Shown here in pieces: positions 33,373 to 41,652 of a stretch of DNA of 56,284 nucleotides (its first letter is position 1; every line of letters begins with the position of its first letter). The DNA lies in NCBI GenBank assembly GCA_009930475.1, contig RZYC01000019.1, positions 1 through 56,284 of the forward strand, written 5' to 3'. Source of the stretch: Spartobacteria bacterium (lineage in GTDB: Bacteria > Verrucomicrobiota > Kiritimatiellia > RZYC01). The notes under the pieces are model-generated. The model had not been told where the DNA came from. It made no database searches and worked only from the letters and a program-made list of their open reading frames with translations. Made by a program: the position numbers and the translations under genes.

Positions 33373-34824
33373 ATGAACTACGATAATTACGCAGACCGGC
33401 TTCGCCGGGAAATTTTAATTCGCGTGGCGCAGGCCGTGAATAGTGACGATCCTGAATCGGAACTGGATCATATCGCAGTCGATATGCGTCCTCGTGATTA
33501 CAGCCCTGTATCGCGTTGTTGTATTTATAAAGACCGGGCGATGATCAAATATCGCTGTATGGCGGCACTGGGTTTTTCCATTGAAAACGAAGTCGATGAA
33601 GCCCGTGTTCTCAGCGATTATTATCGCGAAGCGGTGCAGCGCCCCGCAGGTGGTGACGGCGTTCTGACCATCATCAACGAAGCCTGTACCGGATGCGTGC
33701 GCAGCCGATACGTGGCCACGGATGCCTGCCGCGGGTGCATTGCCCATCCCTGCATTATTAATTGCCCGCGTCAGGCCATTGAAATGGTCAACGGACAGGC
33801 TGAAATCGACCCTGCAAAATGCATCAACTGCGGCATCTGTATGCAGGCCTGTCCCTATCATGCCATTATTCGCGTTCCCATTCCCTGTGAAGAGGCCTGT
33901 CCAGTTGGCGCCATTACCAAGGATGAAACGGGACGCGTGGCTATCGATTTTGATAAGTGCACATTCTGCGGAAAATGTGCTCAGGCTTGTCCCTTTGCCG
34001 CCATTGTTGCGGAATCGCAGCTGCTGGATGTGCTTCAATCCCTGCGCAGCAATAAAAAAGTCATCGCTATCATTGCCCCTGCAGTGATCGGGCAGTTTCC
34101 CGGAACCATGGCTCAGTTTTTCGATACGTTGAAGACCATCGGATTCGACGACGTCGTCGAAGTGGCCTTTGGCGCAGAAGAAACGGTGCGGCAGGAAACC
34201 GCAGAATGGCAGGAGAGAATGGAACGAGGCGATGCGTTTATGACGACGTCCTGCTGTCCCGCTTATGTCGAAGCCGCACATCGTCACATCCCCGAACTCG
34301 AACCCTTTGTATCGCATACCCCGTCGCCCATGGTGTTGTGTGCCCGTCAGGTTAAAAAAGTGCACCCCGAAGCCTGCATCGTTTTTGTGGGACCATGCAT
34401 CGCAAAACGCTACGAAGCCATAAAAGCAGAATCCGTGGACTATGTCTTAACCTTCGATGAATTAGGTGCCATGCTCGTCGCCCTGGGCGGTGATGTGCAG
34501 GCCAGCGAAGAAACCGCCCTGCCCATGGAGCCGGGAGCGGACGCCCGGGGATTTGCCGCCAGTGGTGGAGTCACCGAAGCCATTCGCAACGCCGCGCCCG
34601 ATGGTTGTAATCTGCAGCCCGTTCAAATTGACGGATTAGATAAAAAGAGCATCGCTATGCTGCGCGCATACGCCAAAAAGAAACAGTGCCCCGGAAACTT
34701 CATTGAAGTCATGAGTTGTCAGGGAGGATGTATCGCAGGCCCCCGAACCCTCATCTCCCCGAAAAAAGGTGCCGCCAAACTTAAGGAATTTGTAAAAAAC
34801 AGCCCCCGGTCGAATATGTTGTAA
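33373..34824 (+). CDS. [FeFe]-hydrogenase, catalytic type (group B-like)
   Basis: A 483-residue cytoplasmic hydrogenase that makes or oxidises H2 with ferredoxin-type partners. The N-terminal ~110 residues are family-specific. Several Fe-S motifs follow: CTGC...CRGC, CINCGICMQACP, CEEACP and CTFCGKCAQACP. The H-cluster domain keeps all ligands and the proton-shuttle cysteine: TTSCCPAYVE, VGPCIAKRYEA and EVMSCQGGCIAGP. The overall layout matches the ferredoxin-dependent group B enzymes. It ends the operon. Maturation genes hydE, hydF and hydG are not in the window, so they must lie elsewhere. Confidence 0.92.
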   Translation: MNYDNYADRLRREILIRVAQAVNSDDPESELDHIAVDMRPRDYSPVSRCCIYKDRAMIKYRCMAALGFSIENEVDEARVLSDYYREAVQRPAGGDGVLTIINEACTGCVRSRYVATDACRGCIAHPCIINCPRQAIEMVNGQAEIDPAKCINCGICMQACPYHAIIRVPIPCEEACPVGAITKDETGRVAIDFDKCTFCGKCAQACPFAAIVAESQLLDVLQSLRSNKKVIAIIAPAVIGQFPGTMAQFFDTLKTIGFDDVVEVAFGAEETVRQETAEWQERMERGDAFMTTSCCPAYVEAAHRHIPELEPFVSHTPSPMVLCARQVKKVHPEACIVFVGPCIAKRYEAIKAESVDYVLTFDELGAMLVALGGDVQASEETALPMEPGADARGFAASGGVTEAIRNAAPDGCNLQPVQIDGLDKKSIAMLRAYAKKKQCPGNFIEVMSCQGGCIAGPRTLISPKKGAAKLKEFVKNSPRSNML

Positions 34825-35336
34825 TAGGGTGTGAATGCTCTGAATATGCACCAAGTCACGAAGCAGGAGCCCACAGACCACAAAGATGCTCCCCGCAACG
34901 GCACCCCAGCAACACTCCTCGTTCTCTGTGCCCCTTGCGGTTAACAAAAATAATCAATCATACGCCTGCAACCGTATGGTTGCTGCCCCGCCTTCTGCAT
35001 CGAATCCTACAAACTTTGTGCGACGAAATGAACATGGCAAAAACACTGTTCCCAGGCACAGATGTACGTTTTTTTACAATTTGGTATCACGATAAATGGG
35101 GCGCGGTCAGAAACTCGGATGGCAGGAGGCAAGATGATTCCGTTTGTTTCATTTCTGCCTCGCAAACAGCCATGGAAACATCCTGTGTGGATATATGCAA
35201 GGAAAAATATTAAGAAAAGGATGGAGAAATATAGACTATATGGAAAATTGCTTTCATATTCAAAATCGGTGTGGTAGGGATGAAACCTGTTGTTTGCATT
35301 AGGCAGACCAATCATTTGAATAATTTAGAGGTGGAT
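34825..35336. other. 512-base region without a convincing gene
   Basis: The first ~120 bases hold a degenerate copy of a CACAGA/CTCTGTG-type dispersed repeat. The rest is AT-rich toward 35200 and contains short overlapping open frames on both strands (for example 35062-35277 +, 35007-35315 -). None has a recognisable family, a good ribosome-binding site or gene-like composition. It probably contains the parB promoter. Confidence 0.5.
34856..34945. repeat. Degenerate CACAGACCACAAAGA / CTCTGTGCCCCTTGCGG repeat
   Basis: The stretch reads as a decayed member of the CACAGAG...CTCTGTG dispersed repeats seen after genes in many bacterial genomes. The two halves (34870-34886 and 34922-34942) are roughly complementary. 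It lies just past the hydrogenase operon. Confidence 0.35.
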
Positions 35337-36257
35337 GTGTCAACGAAAAGAACTGGTTTGGGAAAAGGGCTGGAAGCATTAATACAGGAGGCAACGCCTG
35401 GTGTAGGCGATATGCATGAATCGCGGACGAGGGATGATGTTGCTGCTGCGACACTTCATGTTTCACAGGCCTTGATTGATAGGAATCCGTGGCAGCCGCG
35501 GCAGGAATTTGGCGAAGAGGCACTGGATGACTTGGTGAGGTCGGTTCAGGAAATGGGTATTCTACAACCATTGCTGGTGAGGCCAAAGGGCGAGGATCGT
35601 TATGAGTTGATTGCGGGGGAAAGACGATTGACGGCGGCTCGTCGTGCAGGCATGGACAGTGTGCCGGTCATTGTACGCCACTTCGATGATCGTGAGGCAC
35701 TGGAAGTGGCACTGGTGGAGAATTTACAGCGGGAAAATTTGAATCCCATCGAGGAAGCCGAGGGATATCAGCAGCTATCAGAGCAATTCGGGCTGACGCA
35801 GGAGCAGATTGCTAAACGTGTGGGCAAGGGGCGGGCTACGATTACGAATACTATGCGTTTATTGAAGTTGAATGACGGGGTTAAGGCGATGGTTTTTCGT
35901 GACCAGTTATCGCCGGGCCACGCGAAAATTTTACTGGGTGTGGACAATTTGGATGAGCAGGAAACACTGGCACAGAAGGTGGTAAAGGAAGGGTTGTCGG
36001 TGCGGGCGTTAGAGAAAATTATGGCTCGTCGCAATATACCGGTGAAAGAGGTTGTTCGCAGTAATGATATTCCGGATTCGCATGTACAATATTTGACGGA
36101 GCGATTGCAGCACCATTTCAAAACAGCTGTTAGCTTGTCTTCCTGCGGAGAGCAGTCGAATGGCCGGCGGGTGAAAGGGGTGTTGTCGCTAGAATATTAT
36201 AGTAACGAGGATCTGGATCGCCTGATGCGCCAAATGGGACTTCCGGACGAGTCATGA
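35337..36257 (+). CDS. parB: Chromosome-partitioning protein ParB
   Basis: A 306-residue ParB/Spo0J protein that binds parS sites and loads condensin for chromosome segregation. It starts with the characteristic KRTGLGKGLEALI. It then has the CTP-binding N-domain (NPWQPRQEF, LVRPKGEDRYELIAGERRL), the helix-turn-helix domain (LTQEQIAKRVGKGRATITNTMRLL) and a C-terminal dimerisation domain. GTG 35337 is chosen because GAGG lies upstream and the family N-terminus begins there. No parA is adjacent, and the upstream neighbour is the hydrogenase operon; parA-parB are usually paired. The stop overlaps the next gene by four bases. Confidence 0.93.
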   Translation: MSTKRTGLGKGLEALIQEATPGVGDMHESRTRDDVAAATLHVSQALIDRNPWQPRQEFGEEALDDLVRSVQEMGILQPLLVRPKGEDRYELIAGERRLTAARRAGMDSVPVIVRHFDDREALEVALVENLQRENLNPIEEAEGYQQLSEQFGLTQEQIAKRVGKGRATITNTMRLLKLNDGVKAMVFRDQLSPGHAKILLGVDNLDEQETLAQKVVKEGLSVRALEKIMARRNIPVKEVVRSNDIPDSHVQYLTERLQHHFKTAVSLSSCGEQSNGRRVKGVLSLEYYSNEDLDRLMRQMGLPDES

Positions 36258-37183
36258 CGAGGGGCAGGGGGTTGTTCCGATATCTGTATGTTGTGGTGTT
36301 ATTGCTGGTGCTGCTTTTCCATACCCCTGTGAAGGCCTTTGCTATTGATTATCCAGCGTTTGATTCAACACGTGCCATGGCAAAGTTGGAAATCTTGGAT
36401 ACCATTTATCCGCGGCATGCCAATACAGGAGGGGCGCGCGTTGCTGCAGAATGGATTCAGGAACAACTAGCAAAGGTTGGCGTGGAAGCGACGCTGCAGG
36501 CCTTTGATGATCTCTGTCCTGATGGAACGGGACATTTCTATAATGTTGTGGGCAGGATTCCTGGCAAAACGTCGAAAACCGTGGTTCTTGGATCGCACTT
36601 TGATACCAAGCGGGGTGTTGATGATGGATTTACCGGTGCCAATGACTCCGGATCGAGTACGGTCATATTGTTGGAATTGGCACGGATATTTTCGACATCG
36701 GGACAGGATCGGCAGGGGCCGACGCTGGAATTTGCCTTTTTTGACGGGGAGGAATGTATGGACTCCTATACGAGAACAGATGGATTGCACGGCAGTCGCA
36801 GATACGTTGAGGATGTGGTCGCATCGAAGAAAAATCTGGATATCATCGCCATGTATCTGCTGGATATGGTGGGGGACTGTGATTTGCGGGTGACGATTCC
36901 GGAGAACAGCAGCTATCGCCTGATAAAAAAAGTGATACGTGCGGCAAAGCAGCTGCATGTGCGTTCTCATTTTACGACTTTTCGAGGGCAGATACTCGAT
37001 GATCACCAACCTTTTATAAACGCGGGAATCCCTGCTGTGGATCTGATCGATTTCACGTTCGGGTCGACGCCGGGAGGCAATGAGTACTGGCATACAAAAG
37101 AGGATAATCTGAGCCATACCTGCGAGGAAAGTCTGGGCATCATCGGCAACGTGATGCGTGCGGTGATAGTATCTTATGATTGA
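36254..37183 (+). CDS. Exported M28 zinc peptidase (glutaminyl-cyclase-like)
   Basis: A 309-residue exported protein with an N-terminal signal or membrane segment (YLYVVVLLLVLLFHTP). The M28 zinc-hydrolase fold follows: GSHFDTK (metal His and Asp), GANDSGSS (bridging Asp), FFDGEE (base and metal Glu), MVGDCD (Asp) and ILDDHQPF (His). YWHTKEDNLSHTC near the end is typical of the glutaminyl-peptide cyclotransferase-like branch. It may be an aminopeptidase or a glutaminyl cyclase acting in the periplasm. It overlaps parB by ATGA, an odd partner, so the coupling may be for convenience only. Confidence 0.88.
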   Translation: MTRGRGLFRYLYVVVLLLVLLFHTPVKAFAIDYPAFDSTRAMAKLEILDTIYPRHANTGGARVAAEWIQEQLAKVGVEATLQAFDDLCPDGTGHFYNVVGRIPGKTSKTVVLGSHFDTKRGVDDGFTGANDSGSSTVILLELARIFSTSGQDRQGPTLEFAFFDGEECMDSYTRTDGLHGSRRYVEDVVASKKNLDIIAMYLLDMVGDCDLRVTIPENSSYRLIKKVIRAAKQLHVRSHFTTFRGQILDDHQPFINAGIPAVDLIDFTFGSTPGGNEYWHTKEDNLSHTCEESLGIIGNVMRAVIVSYD

Positions 37184-37207
37184 AACGAGAAAAGGAGAGG
37201 ACGTTTT

Positions 37208-38389
37208 ATGACATCTATAGGAACCCCTATGTCGATCACGGGGAAAAAGGTATTGCTTTGCGGTTCGGGTGAACTGGGCAAAGAAGTGGTGATAGAAATG
37301 CAGCGTTACGGTGTGGAAGTGGTTGCACTGGACAAATACGCGCATGCGCCGGCTATGCAGGTGGCGCATCGTTCCTACGTTCTTTCTATGCTGGACGGCC
37401 CGAAGTTACGTGAAATCGTTGAATTGGAAAAACCGGATTTTATTGTTCCTGAAGTGGAAGCCATTGCGACGCAAGCATTGGTTGAGCTGGAAAAAGAGGG
37501 TTATTGCGTCATCCCCACTGCCAGCGCGGCTTATTTGACGATGAATCGCGAAGGGATTCGCTGTCTGGCGGCGGAAGAGTTGGGATTGAAGACGTCTCCT
37601 TACCGTTTTGCGGATGATCGCGACTCTTTTGAGGCCGCTATTGCTGATGTGGGGTATCCCTGTGTGATCAAGCCGATTATGAGTTCGTCTGGCCACGGAC
37701 AAAGTGTGGCGAGGAGCGATGCTGACATTGATAGAGCATGGCAGACTGCTCAGGAAGGCGGTCGAGCGGGAGCAGGACGGGTTATTGTTGAAGGGTTTGT
37801 TGATTTTGATTATGAAATTACCTTGTTGACCGTCCGGCATGTCGACGGCACAGCCTTTTTGCATCCCATAGGCCATCATCAGGTGGATGGCGACTACAGG
37901 GAGTCATGGCAGCCGCAGGCCATGTCAGAATTGGCACTCAGCCGGTCACAGGAAATGGCGAAACGTATAACGGATGCGCTGGGCGGTCGGGGCATTTTCG
38001 GCGTCGAGCTCTTTATAAAAGGCGATGAGGTCTATTTCAGCGAAGTCTCACCCCGGCCGCATGACACGGGGATGGTCACAATGATCTCGCAGGATCTATC
38101 TGAATTTGCACTGCACGTACGTGCCATTCTTGGGTTGCCTATTCCGCATATTGCATTTCGAGGGCCATCAGCCTCCCGGGCTGTTGTGGTGGAGGGCTCG
38201 TCTGACCATACGACTTTTGGAGATCTTGAAAAAGTGCTGGTCGAGCCGGATACCGACATGCGGCTTTTTGGAAAGAGACAGGTAGAAGGACATCGTCGTA
38301 TGGGTGTTATTTTAGCCAGAGATGAAACCGTGGATCGAGCCCGCGCCAAAGCAGCCCGCGCCTATGCCGCATTAACGATTAAACTATAG
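37208..38389 (+). CDS. purT: Formate-dependent phosphoribosylglycinamide formyltransferase
   Basis: A 393-residue ATP-grasp enzyme. It makes formyl-GAR from GAR, formate and ATP in purine synthesis. Matches along its whole length include [65 protein letters not shown] and [13 protein letters not shown], and the length is normal. AAAGGAGAGG lies seven bases before the ATG. Use of formate fits an anaerobic fermentative metabolism. Confidence 0.96.
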   Translation: MTSIGTPMSITGKKVLLCGSGELGKEVVIEMQRYGVEVVALDKYAHAPAMQVAHRSYVLSMLDGPKLREIVELEKPDFIVPEVEAIATQALVELEKEGYCVIPTASAAYLTMNREGIRCLAAEELGLKTSPYRFADDRDSFEAAIADVGYPCVIKPIMSSSGHGQSVARSDADIDRAWQTAQEGGRAGAGRVIVEGFVDFDYEITLLTVRHVDGTAFLHPIGHHQVDGDYRESWQPQAMSELALSRSQEMAKRITDALGGRGIFGVELFIKGDEVYFSEVSPRPHDTGMVTMISQDLSEFALHVRAILGLPIPHIAFRGPSASRAVVVEGSSDHTTFGDLEKVLVEPDTDMRLFGKRQVEGHRRMGVILARDETVDRARAKAARAYAALTIKL

Positions 38390-38398
38390 GAGCAGGTT

Positions 38399-39340
38399 AT
38401 GGCCTATAAATATTTATTTGGTCCGGTGCCCTCGCGCCGTCTAGGCATGTCACTGGGAGTGGATTTGGTTCCCAAAAAAGTCTGTTCGCTAGATTGTGTT
38501 TATTGTGAAGTTGGAAAGACAACAAAACTGACCACCCAGCGCATGGAATATATTCCCTATGATAAGATCATAGCCGAATTGGATCATTTTTTCGCACATC
38601 AGCCGGATCCGGATTATTTTACCTTTTCGGGATCGGGCGAACCGACCTTAAACAGCCGTTTGGGGGATGTGCTTCGCTACATAAAACAGCATCGTCCGCA
38701 CGTTCCCATTGCCGTGCTTACTAACGGAACACTGCTTTCGGATAAGCAGGTGCGTGATGAGTTGATTGTAGCCGATGTGATATTACCTTCGATGGATGCG
38801 ATTACAACTGCGGCCTTTGAAAGAATCAATCGCCCGGAAAAATCACTTACTGTAGAAAAATACCTGCAGGGGCTGATTGATTTCAGAAATGAATTTTCCA
38901 ATAAACTGCTGTTGGAAATTTTTATTCTTCCCGGCTACAACGACCAACCGGAAGAACTGCAGGCATTACATGAAGCCTTGGTGAAAATTAGACCCGATGC
39001 TGTGCAGTTGAATACACTGGATCGTCCGGGTACGATTCCCGGTCTGCATGCGTGTTCAACGGAACAACTGGAACGTATTGTCCGCGATTGGAAGACCGAT
39101 AATGTGGAAATCATTGCCGCCTCTGTGAGCCGAAAGGCGATGCCGGCTTATCGGCAGGATGCTGAATCCGTCATCTGGCAGACCATCGTGCGCCGTCCAT
39201 GTACATTAGAAGATCTTGTATCTATGTTGGGAATGCATAGGAGCGAGATTAATAAATATCTCGATGTATTATCGGGGCAAGGTCGTATTGAGTCGATCAC
39301 GGAGCCACGTGGTACTTTTTATCAGATAAAAAACAAATAG
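38399..39340 (+). CDS. Radical SAM protein with C-terminal winged helix
   Basis: A 313-residue radical SAM protein of the COG0731 type. It starts with YLFGPVPSRRLGMSLGVDLVP, followed by the Fe-S motif CSLDCVYC (about residues 30-37) and FSGSGEPTLN (SAM-binding). The last ~60 residues (TIVRRPCTLEDLVSMLG and so on) look like a winged helix. Relatives include TYW1-like enzymes, but the substrate here is unknown. It starts nine bases after purT, with AGGAG upstream, so it is probably co-transcribed. Confidence 0.88.
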   Translation: MAYKYLFGPVPSRRLGMSLGVDLVPKKVCSLDCVYCEVGKTTKLTTQRMEYIPYDKIIAELDHFFAHQPDPDYFTFSGSGEPTLNSRLGDVLRYIKQHRPHVPIAVLTNGTLLSDKQVRDELIVADVILPSMDAITTAAFERINRPEKSLTVEKYLQGLIDFRNEFSNKLLLEIFILPGYNDQPEELQALHEALVKIRPDAVQLNTLDRPGTIPGLHACSTEQLERIVRDWKTDNVEIIAASVSRKAMPAYRQDAESVIWQTIVRRPCTLEDLVSMLGMHRSEINKYLDVLSGQGRIESITEPRGTFYQIKNK

Positions 39341-39354
39341 CTCCGGAAATAGAT

Positions 39355-39999
39355 GTGAAATCCATGAATATCGATCTTCGTAACGCGACATGGCTGAATG
39401 AGCCCAGGTCGTATGAGGTTGCCGCCGCGTCGCTCACGATGACAACCGATCCGAAAACCGATTTTTGGCAACGATCCTATTATGGGTTCAGAAACGATAA
39501 TGGACACGCCATGCTACTGGAAAGGGACGACAATTTTACGTTCACCGTAAAAGTAGCGTTCCAGTACGAAAAGCTTTTTGATCAAGCAGGTATCATCATC
39601 TATCTTGACAGCGAAAACTGGTTTAAGGCGTCCATTGAAAATGAAGGAGCAGTGAACGCAAAGCTGGGCAGTGTGGTCACCAATAGCGGTTATTCCGATT
39701 GGGCGACAGTCGATGTGGAGACCCCCGCATGTATTTGGTACCGGCTGAGTCGTCGAGGTCCTGATTTTCTCGTTGAATCATCTTTAGGCGGGCTGGTCTT
39801 TCATCAAATGCGGATCTTTCATCTGCATGCACTGGGCGAAACCTCTGCAGCTATGGGGTCGGCCAATCCGCCTATACCCGCGACGAAGCCCATACAATTC
39901 GGTCTGTACGCATGTAGTCCGCTAGAGAGCCGGTTCACGGTATGTTTCTCTGATCTTTCACTGTCATCGTGCAGCTGGAAGTCCCATGTCGTGGAGTAG
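39355..39999 (+). CDS. DUF1349 family protein (concanavalin-like fold)
   Basis: A 214-residue protein of the DUF1349 type, a concanavalin-like beta-sandwich. Recognisable parts are FWQRSYYGFRNDNGH, FTFTVKVAFQYEKLFDQAGIII split by its turn, YLDSENWFKASIEN, and FGLYACSPLESRFTVCFSDL at the end. No signal peptide is present, so it is cytoplasmic. The function is unknown; related proteins are often linked to sugar or enolase regulation by name only. The start is GTG 39355 (GGA seven bases upstream) or ATG 39364. Confidence 0.8.
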   Translation: MKSMNIDLRNATWLNEPRSYEVAAASLTMTTDPKTDFWQRSYYGFRNDNGHAMLLERDDNFTFTVKVAFQYEKLFDQAGIIIYLDSENWFKASIENEGAVNAKLGSVVTNSGYSDWATVDVETPACIWYRLSRRGPDFLVESSLGGLVFHQMRIFHLHALGETSAAMGSANPPIPATKPIQFGLYACSPLESRFTVCFSDLSLSSCSWKSHVVE

Positions 40000-40017
40000 G
40001 CTGCCTGGTTGAGAATA

Positions 40018-40037
40018 GGTTGATCCATATTAATCAA
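40018..40037. repeat. Hairpin at the end of the RAYT gene
   Basis: GTTGAT...ATCAAC, a 6-bp stem with an AT-rich loop, lies between the convergent DUF1349 and transposase genes, at the 3' end of the transposase. It may be a terminator or an element end. No second copy was seen. Confidence 0.4.
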
Positions 40038-41047
40038 CACCAGTGCCCCAAGTCACGGATTGTATACATATCACCCCAGCCCCCGTGCATCTTTCGGGCC
40101 CCCGTTTTTCGATTCTCCGCGAAATACTCCGTATTTTGCGTAAAGAATTCCTCCACAAACTCCTTCGATCCGAATATCTGGCCGTCGCAGAAATAGCGAC
40201 TGCGACACTGCAAGCGTTCAAAATTCGATATCTTCATCCGTTTTCGCAATTTATCCGGAATCATATCCCGATCCAGCATCGCAAAATGCGGATTCCTGCG
40301 CACCTCCTCATACATTAATACGCGCTCCCAATACAAATTGGACGCATCGCTCCAATCATCCATCTTTTTCGTAGCCCGTACGTCATCATCCAGTCGCTCT
40401 ACTCCCGAAGCCAGTATGACAATCCCCCTTCTGGCTGCGTCTGCTCCTCCCATTGCCTCACCTAATCCGCAAAAGCGGTATTCCTTCGGATCATCTACGA
40501 TGCCCGCCCGAACCGGATTCATCTCAATGTACGCCGCCATCGTTCGCAATGCCAGTCCATCCTCCACTAGCACGCTTTTAAACCGATGATCCCACAACGT
40601 TCCACATCGTCCATTATTCCGATTATACCAGCAGGAAAAGCGTTGCTTTATCTGTTTCATAAATTCGCTAATATCATGCATCCGTGTGAGATAACGCTGT
40701 TTATCCTCCCTCACCATTTCTATGAGTCCTGCCTGCTCCCATGTGATCCAGCGCATCCTGATTTCATTTACTTCATCTTCTGTATAAAGGTGTTTTAGTC
40801 TTCGTGTAAGCTCTCCATCAGTAATTAGTTGCACTGCATCACGATCCGGTTCCTTCAATAACAGATGGATGTGATTTGTCATCACTGCATAGGTCAGAAC
40901 ATTTACGCCTGTAAACCCTTCCACCCGTCGAATTAGCCGGCGCATATGCTCTTTTTCCTGTGTACCAAGCAACATGTCACGTCCGACAATGCGGGACATG
41001 CAGTGATAGTAAGCCAGATGATCTCGTTTGATTCGCTTTTGTTTCAT
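40034..41047 (-). CDS. REP-associated tyrosine transposase (RAYT, Y1/HUH family)
   Basis: A 337-residue single-strand DNA transposase-like protein. Y1_Tnp features: RIKRDHLAYYHCMSRIVGR, VMTNHIHLLL with the HUH histidine pair (H-I-H), GTLWDHRFKSVLVEDG, and AAYIEMNPVRAGIVDDP with the candidate catalytic tyrosine. The C-terminal ~130 residues (ending YTIRDLGHWC) form an extension common in PVC-type copies. ATG 41047 is used because the family N-terminus starts there. RAYTs are domesticated transposases that spread short palindromic repeats. A family of palindromes exists in this window but none flanks this gene directly. Confidence 0.88.
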   Translation of the reverse strand: MKQKRIKRDHLAYYHCMSRIVGRDMLLGTQEKEHMRRLIRRVEGFTGVNVLTYAVMTNHIHLLLKEPDRDAVQLITDGELTRRLKHLYTEDEVNEIRMRWITWEQAGLIEMVREDKQRYLTRMHDISEFMKQIKQRFSCWYNRNNGRCGTLWDHRFKSVLVEDGLALRTMAAYIEMNPVRAGIVDDPKEYRFCGLGEAMGGADAARRGIVILASGVERLDDDVRATKKMDDWSDASNLYWERVLMYEEVRRNPHFAMLDRDMIPDKLRKRMKISNFERLQCRSRYFCDGQIFGSKEFVEEFFTQNTEYFAENRKTGARKMHGGWGDMYTIRDLGHWC

Positions 41048-41148
41048 GAATATATAAAAGCATAAATGGGAAAATATGCAACATAATAATATGTATATAG
41101 GCATACTATATAAAAATATATAATGTACAGAGCTATTTGCGTTGTCTG
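41048..41148. other. AT-rich gap upstream of the transposase
   Basis: About 100 bases, strongly AT-rich (many TATATA runs), between the transposase start and the end of sixA. It contrasts with the surrounding base composition and could hold the transposase promoter or an insertion scar. No clear inverted repeat was found. Confidence 0.4.
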
Positions 41149-41652
41149 TTACTTCTTTTCGGGGTATTGATGCCAGATCAGGTTTGCGGTGTTTGAATGA
41201 AGGCATGACCAGTCATCGGTAAGACATTTCAGATGAGCTATGGAGGCGGTGGACATGGTGCCAACGGCATCGCCGGTTAGGTATTTTGCCAGCAACGTGA
41301 AACCAGGGTTGTGACCAATTAGCATGATGTGATTTTTTTCTGCGGGAAGGGATTGGCACAGCTGGAGCAGTGTGGAGCCTTCGGCCTCATAGATGGAGGG
41401 TTCCGTTTGAATGGCGTTCATTTCATAGTTTATGCATCTGGCAACAATCTGTGCTGTGGTGAAGGCGCGGATGGCTGGACTGCATATGATTAAATCGGGT
41501 TGAAAGGATTGCGCGTAAAGCCATTGACCCATGGCGAGGGCATCGTGATAGCCACGGTTATTCAGTGGACGATCAAAATCTGTGGGGGCGGATGAATCCC
41601 AGCCTGATTTGGCATGGCGCATGAGGGTCAGTCGTTTTTTTGTTTCTGTCAT
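41149..41652 (-). CDS. sixA: SixA-type phosphohistidine phosphatase
   Basis: A 167-residue member of the histidine phosphatase branch. It starts RLTLMRHAKSGWD (catalytic RHAKS, which marks the SixA type) and has SPAIRAFTTAQIVA and LIGHNPGFTLL. SixA removes phosphate from histidine, for example on Hpt or PTS proteins. The ATG at 41652 overlaps the CHAD gene's stop (ATGA). The pairing with polyphosphate genes is common for SixA and CHAD proteins. Confidence 0.92.
   Translation of the reverse strand: MTETKKRLTLMRHAKSGWDSSAPTDFDRPLNNRGYHDALAMGQWLYAQSFQPDLIICSPAIRAFTTAQIVARCINYEMNAIQTEPSIYEAEGSTLLQLCQSLPAEKNHIMLIGHNPGFTLLAKYLTGDAVGTMSTASIAHLKCLTDDWSCLHSNTANLIWHQYPEKK

Noticed and set aside
33415-34365. 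316-residue minus-strand open frame
   Set aside because: It is antisense to the catalytic [FeFe]-hydrogenase and shows no recognisable domain.
35007-35315. 102-residue minus-strand frame with a hydrophobic segment upstream of parB
   Set aside because: No ribosome-binding site, no family and overlapping frames on both strands; more likely non-coding.
35459-35466. TGTTTCAC inside parB, a parS half-site
   Set aside because: Only one half of the palindromic parS consensus is present; the other half does not match.
36467-37369. 300-residue minus-strand open frame
   Set aside because: It is antisense to the M28 peptidase and purT; composition is His- and Arg-rich as expected of an antisense shadow.
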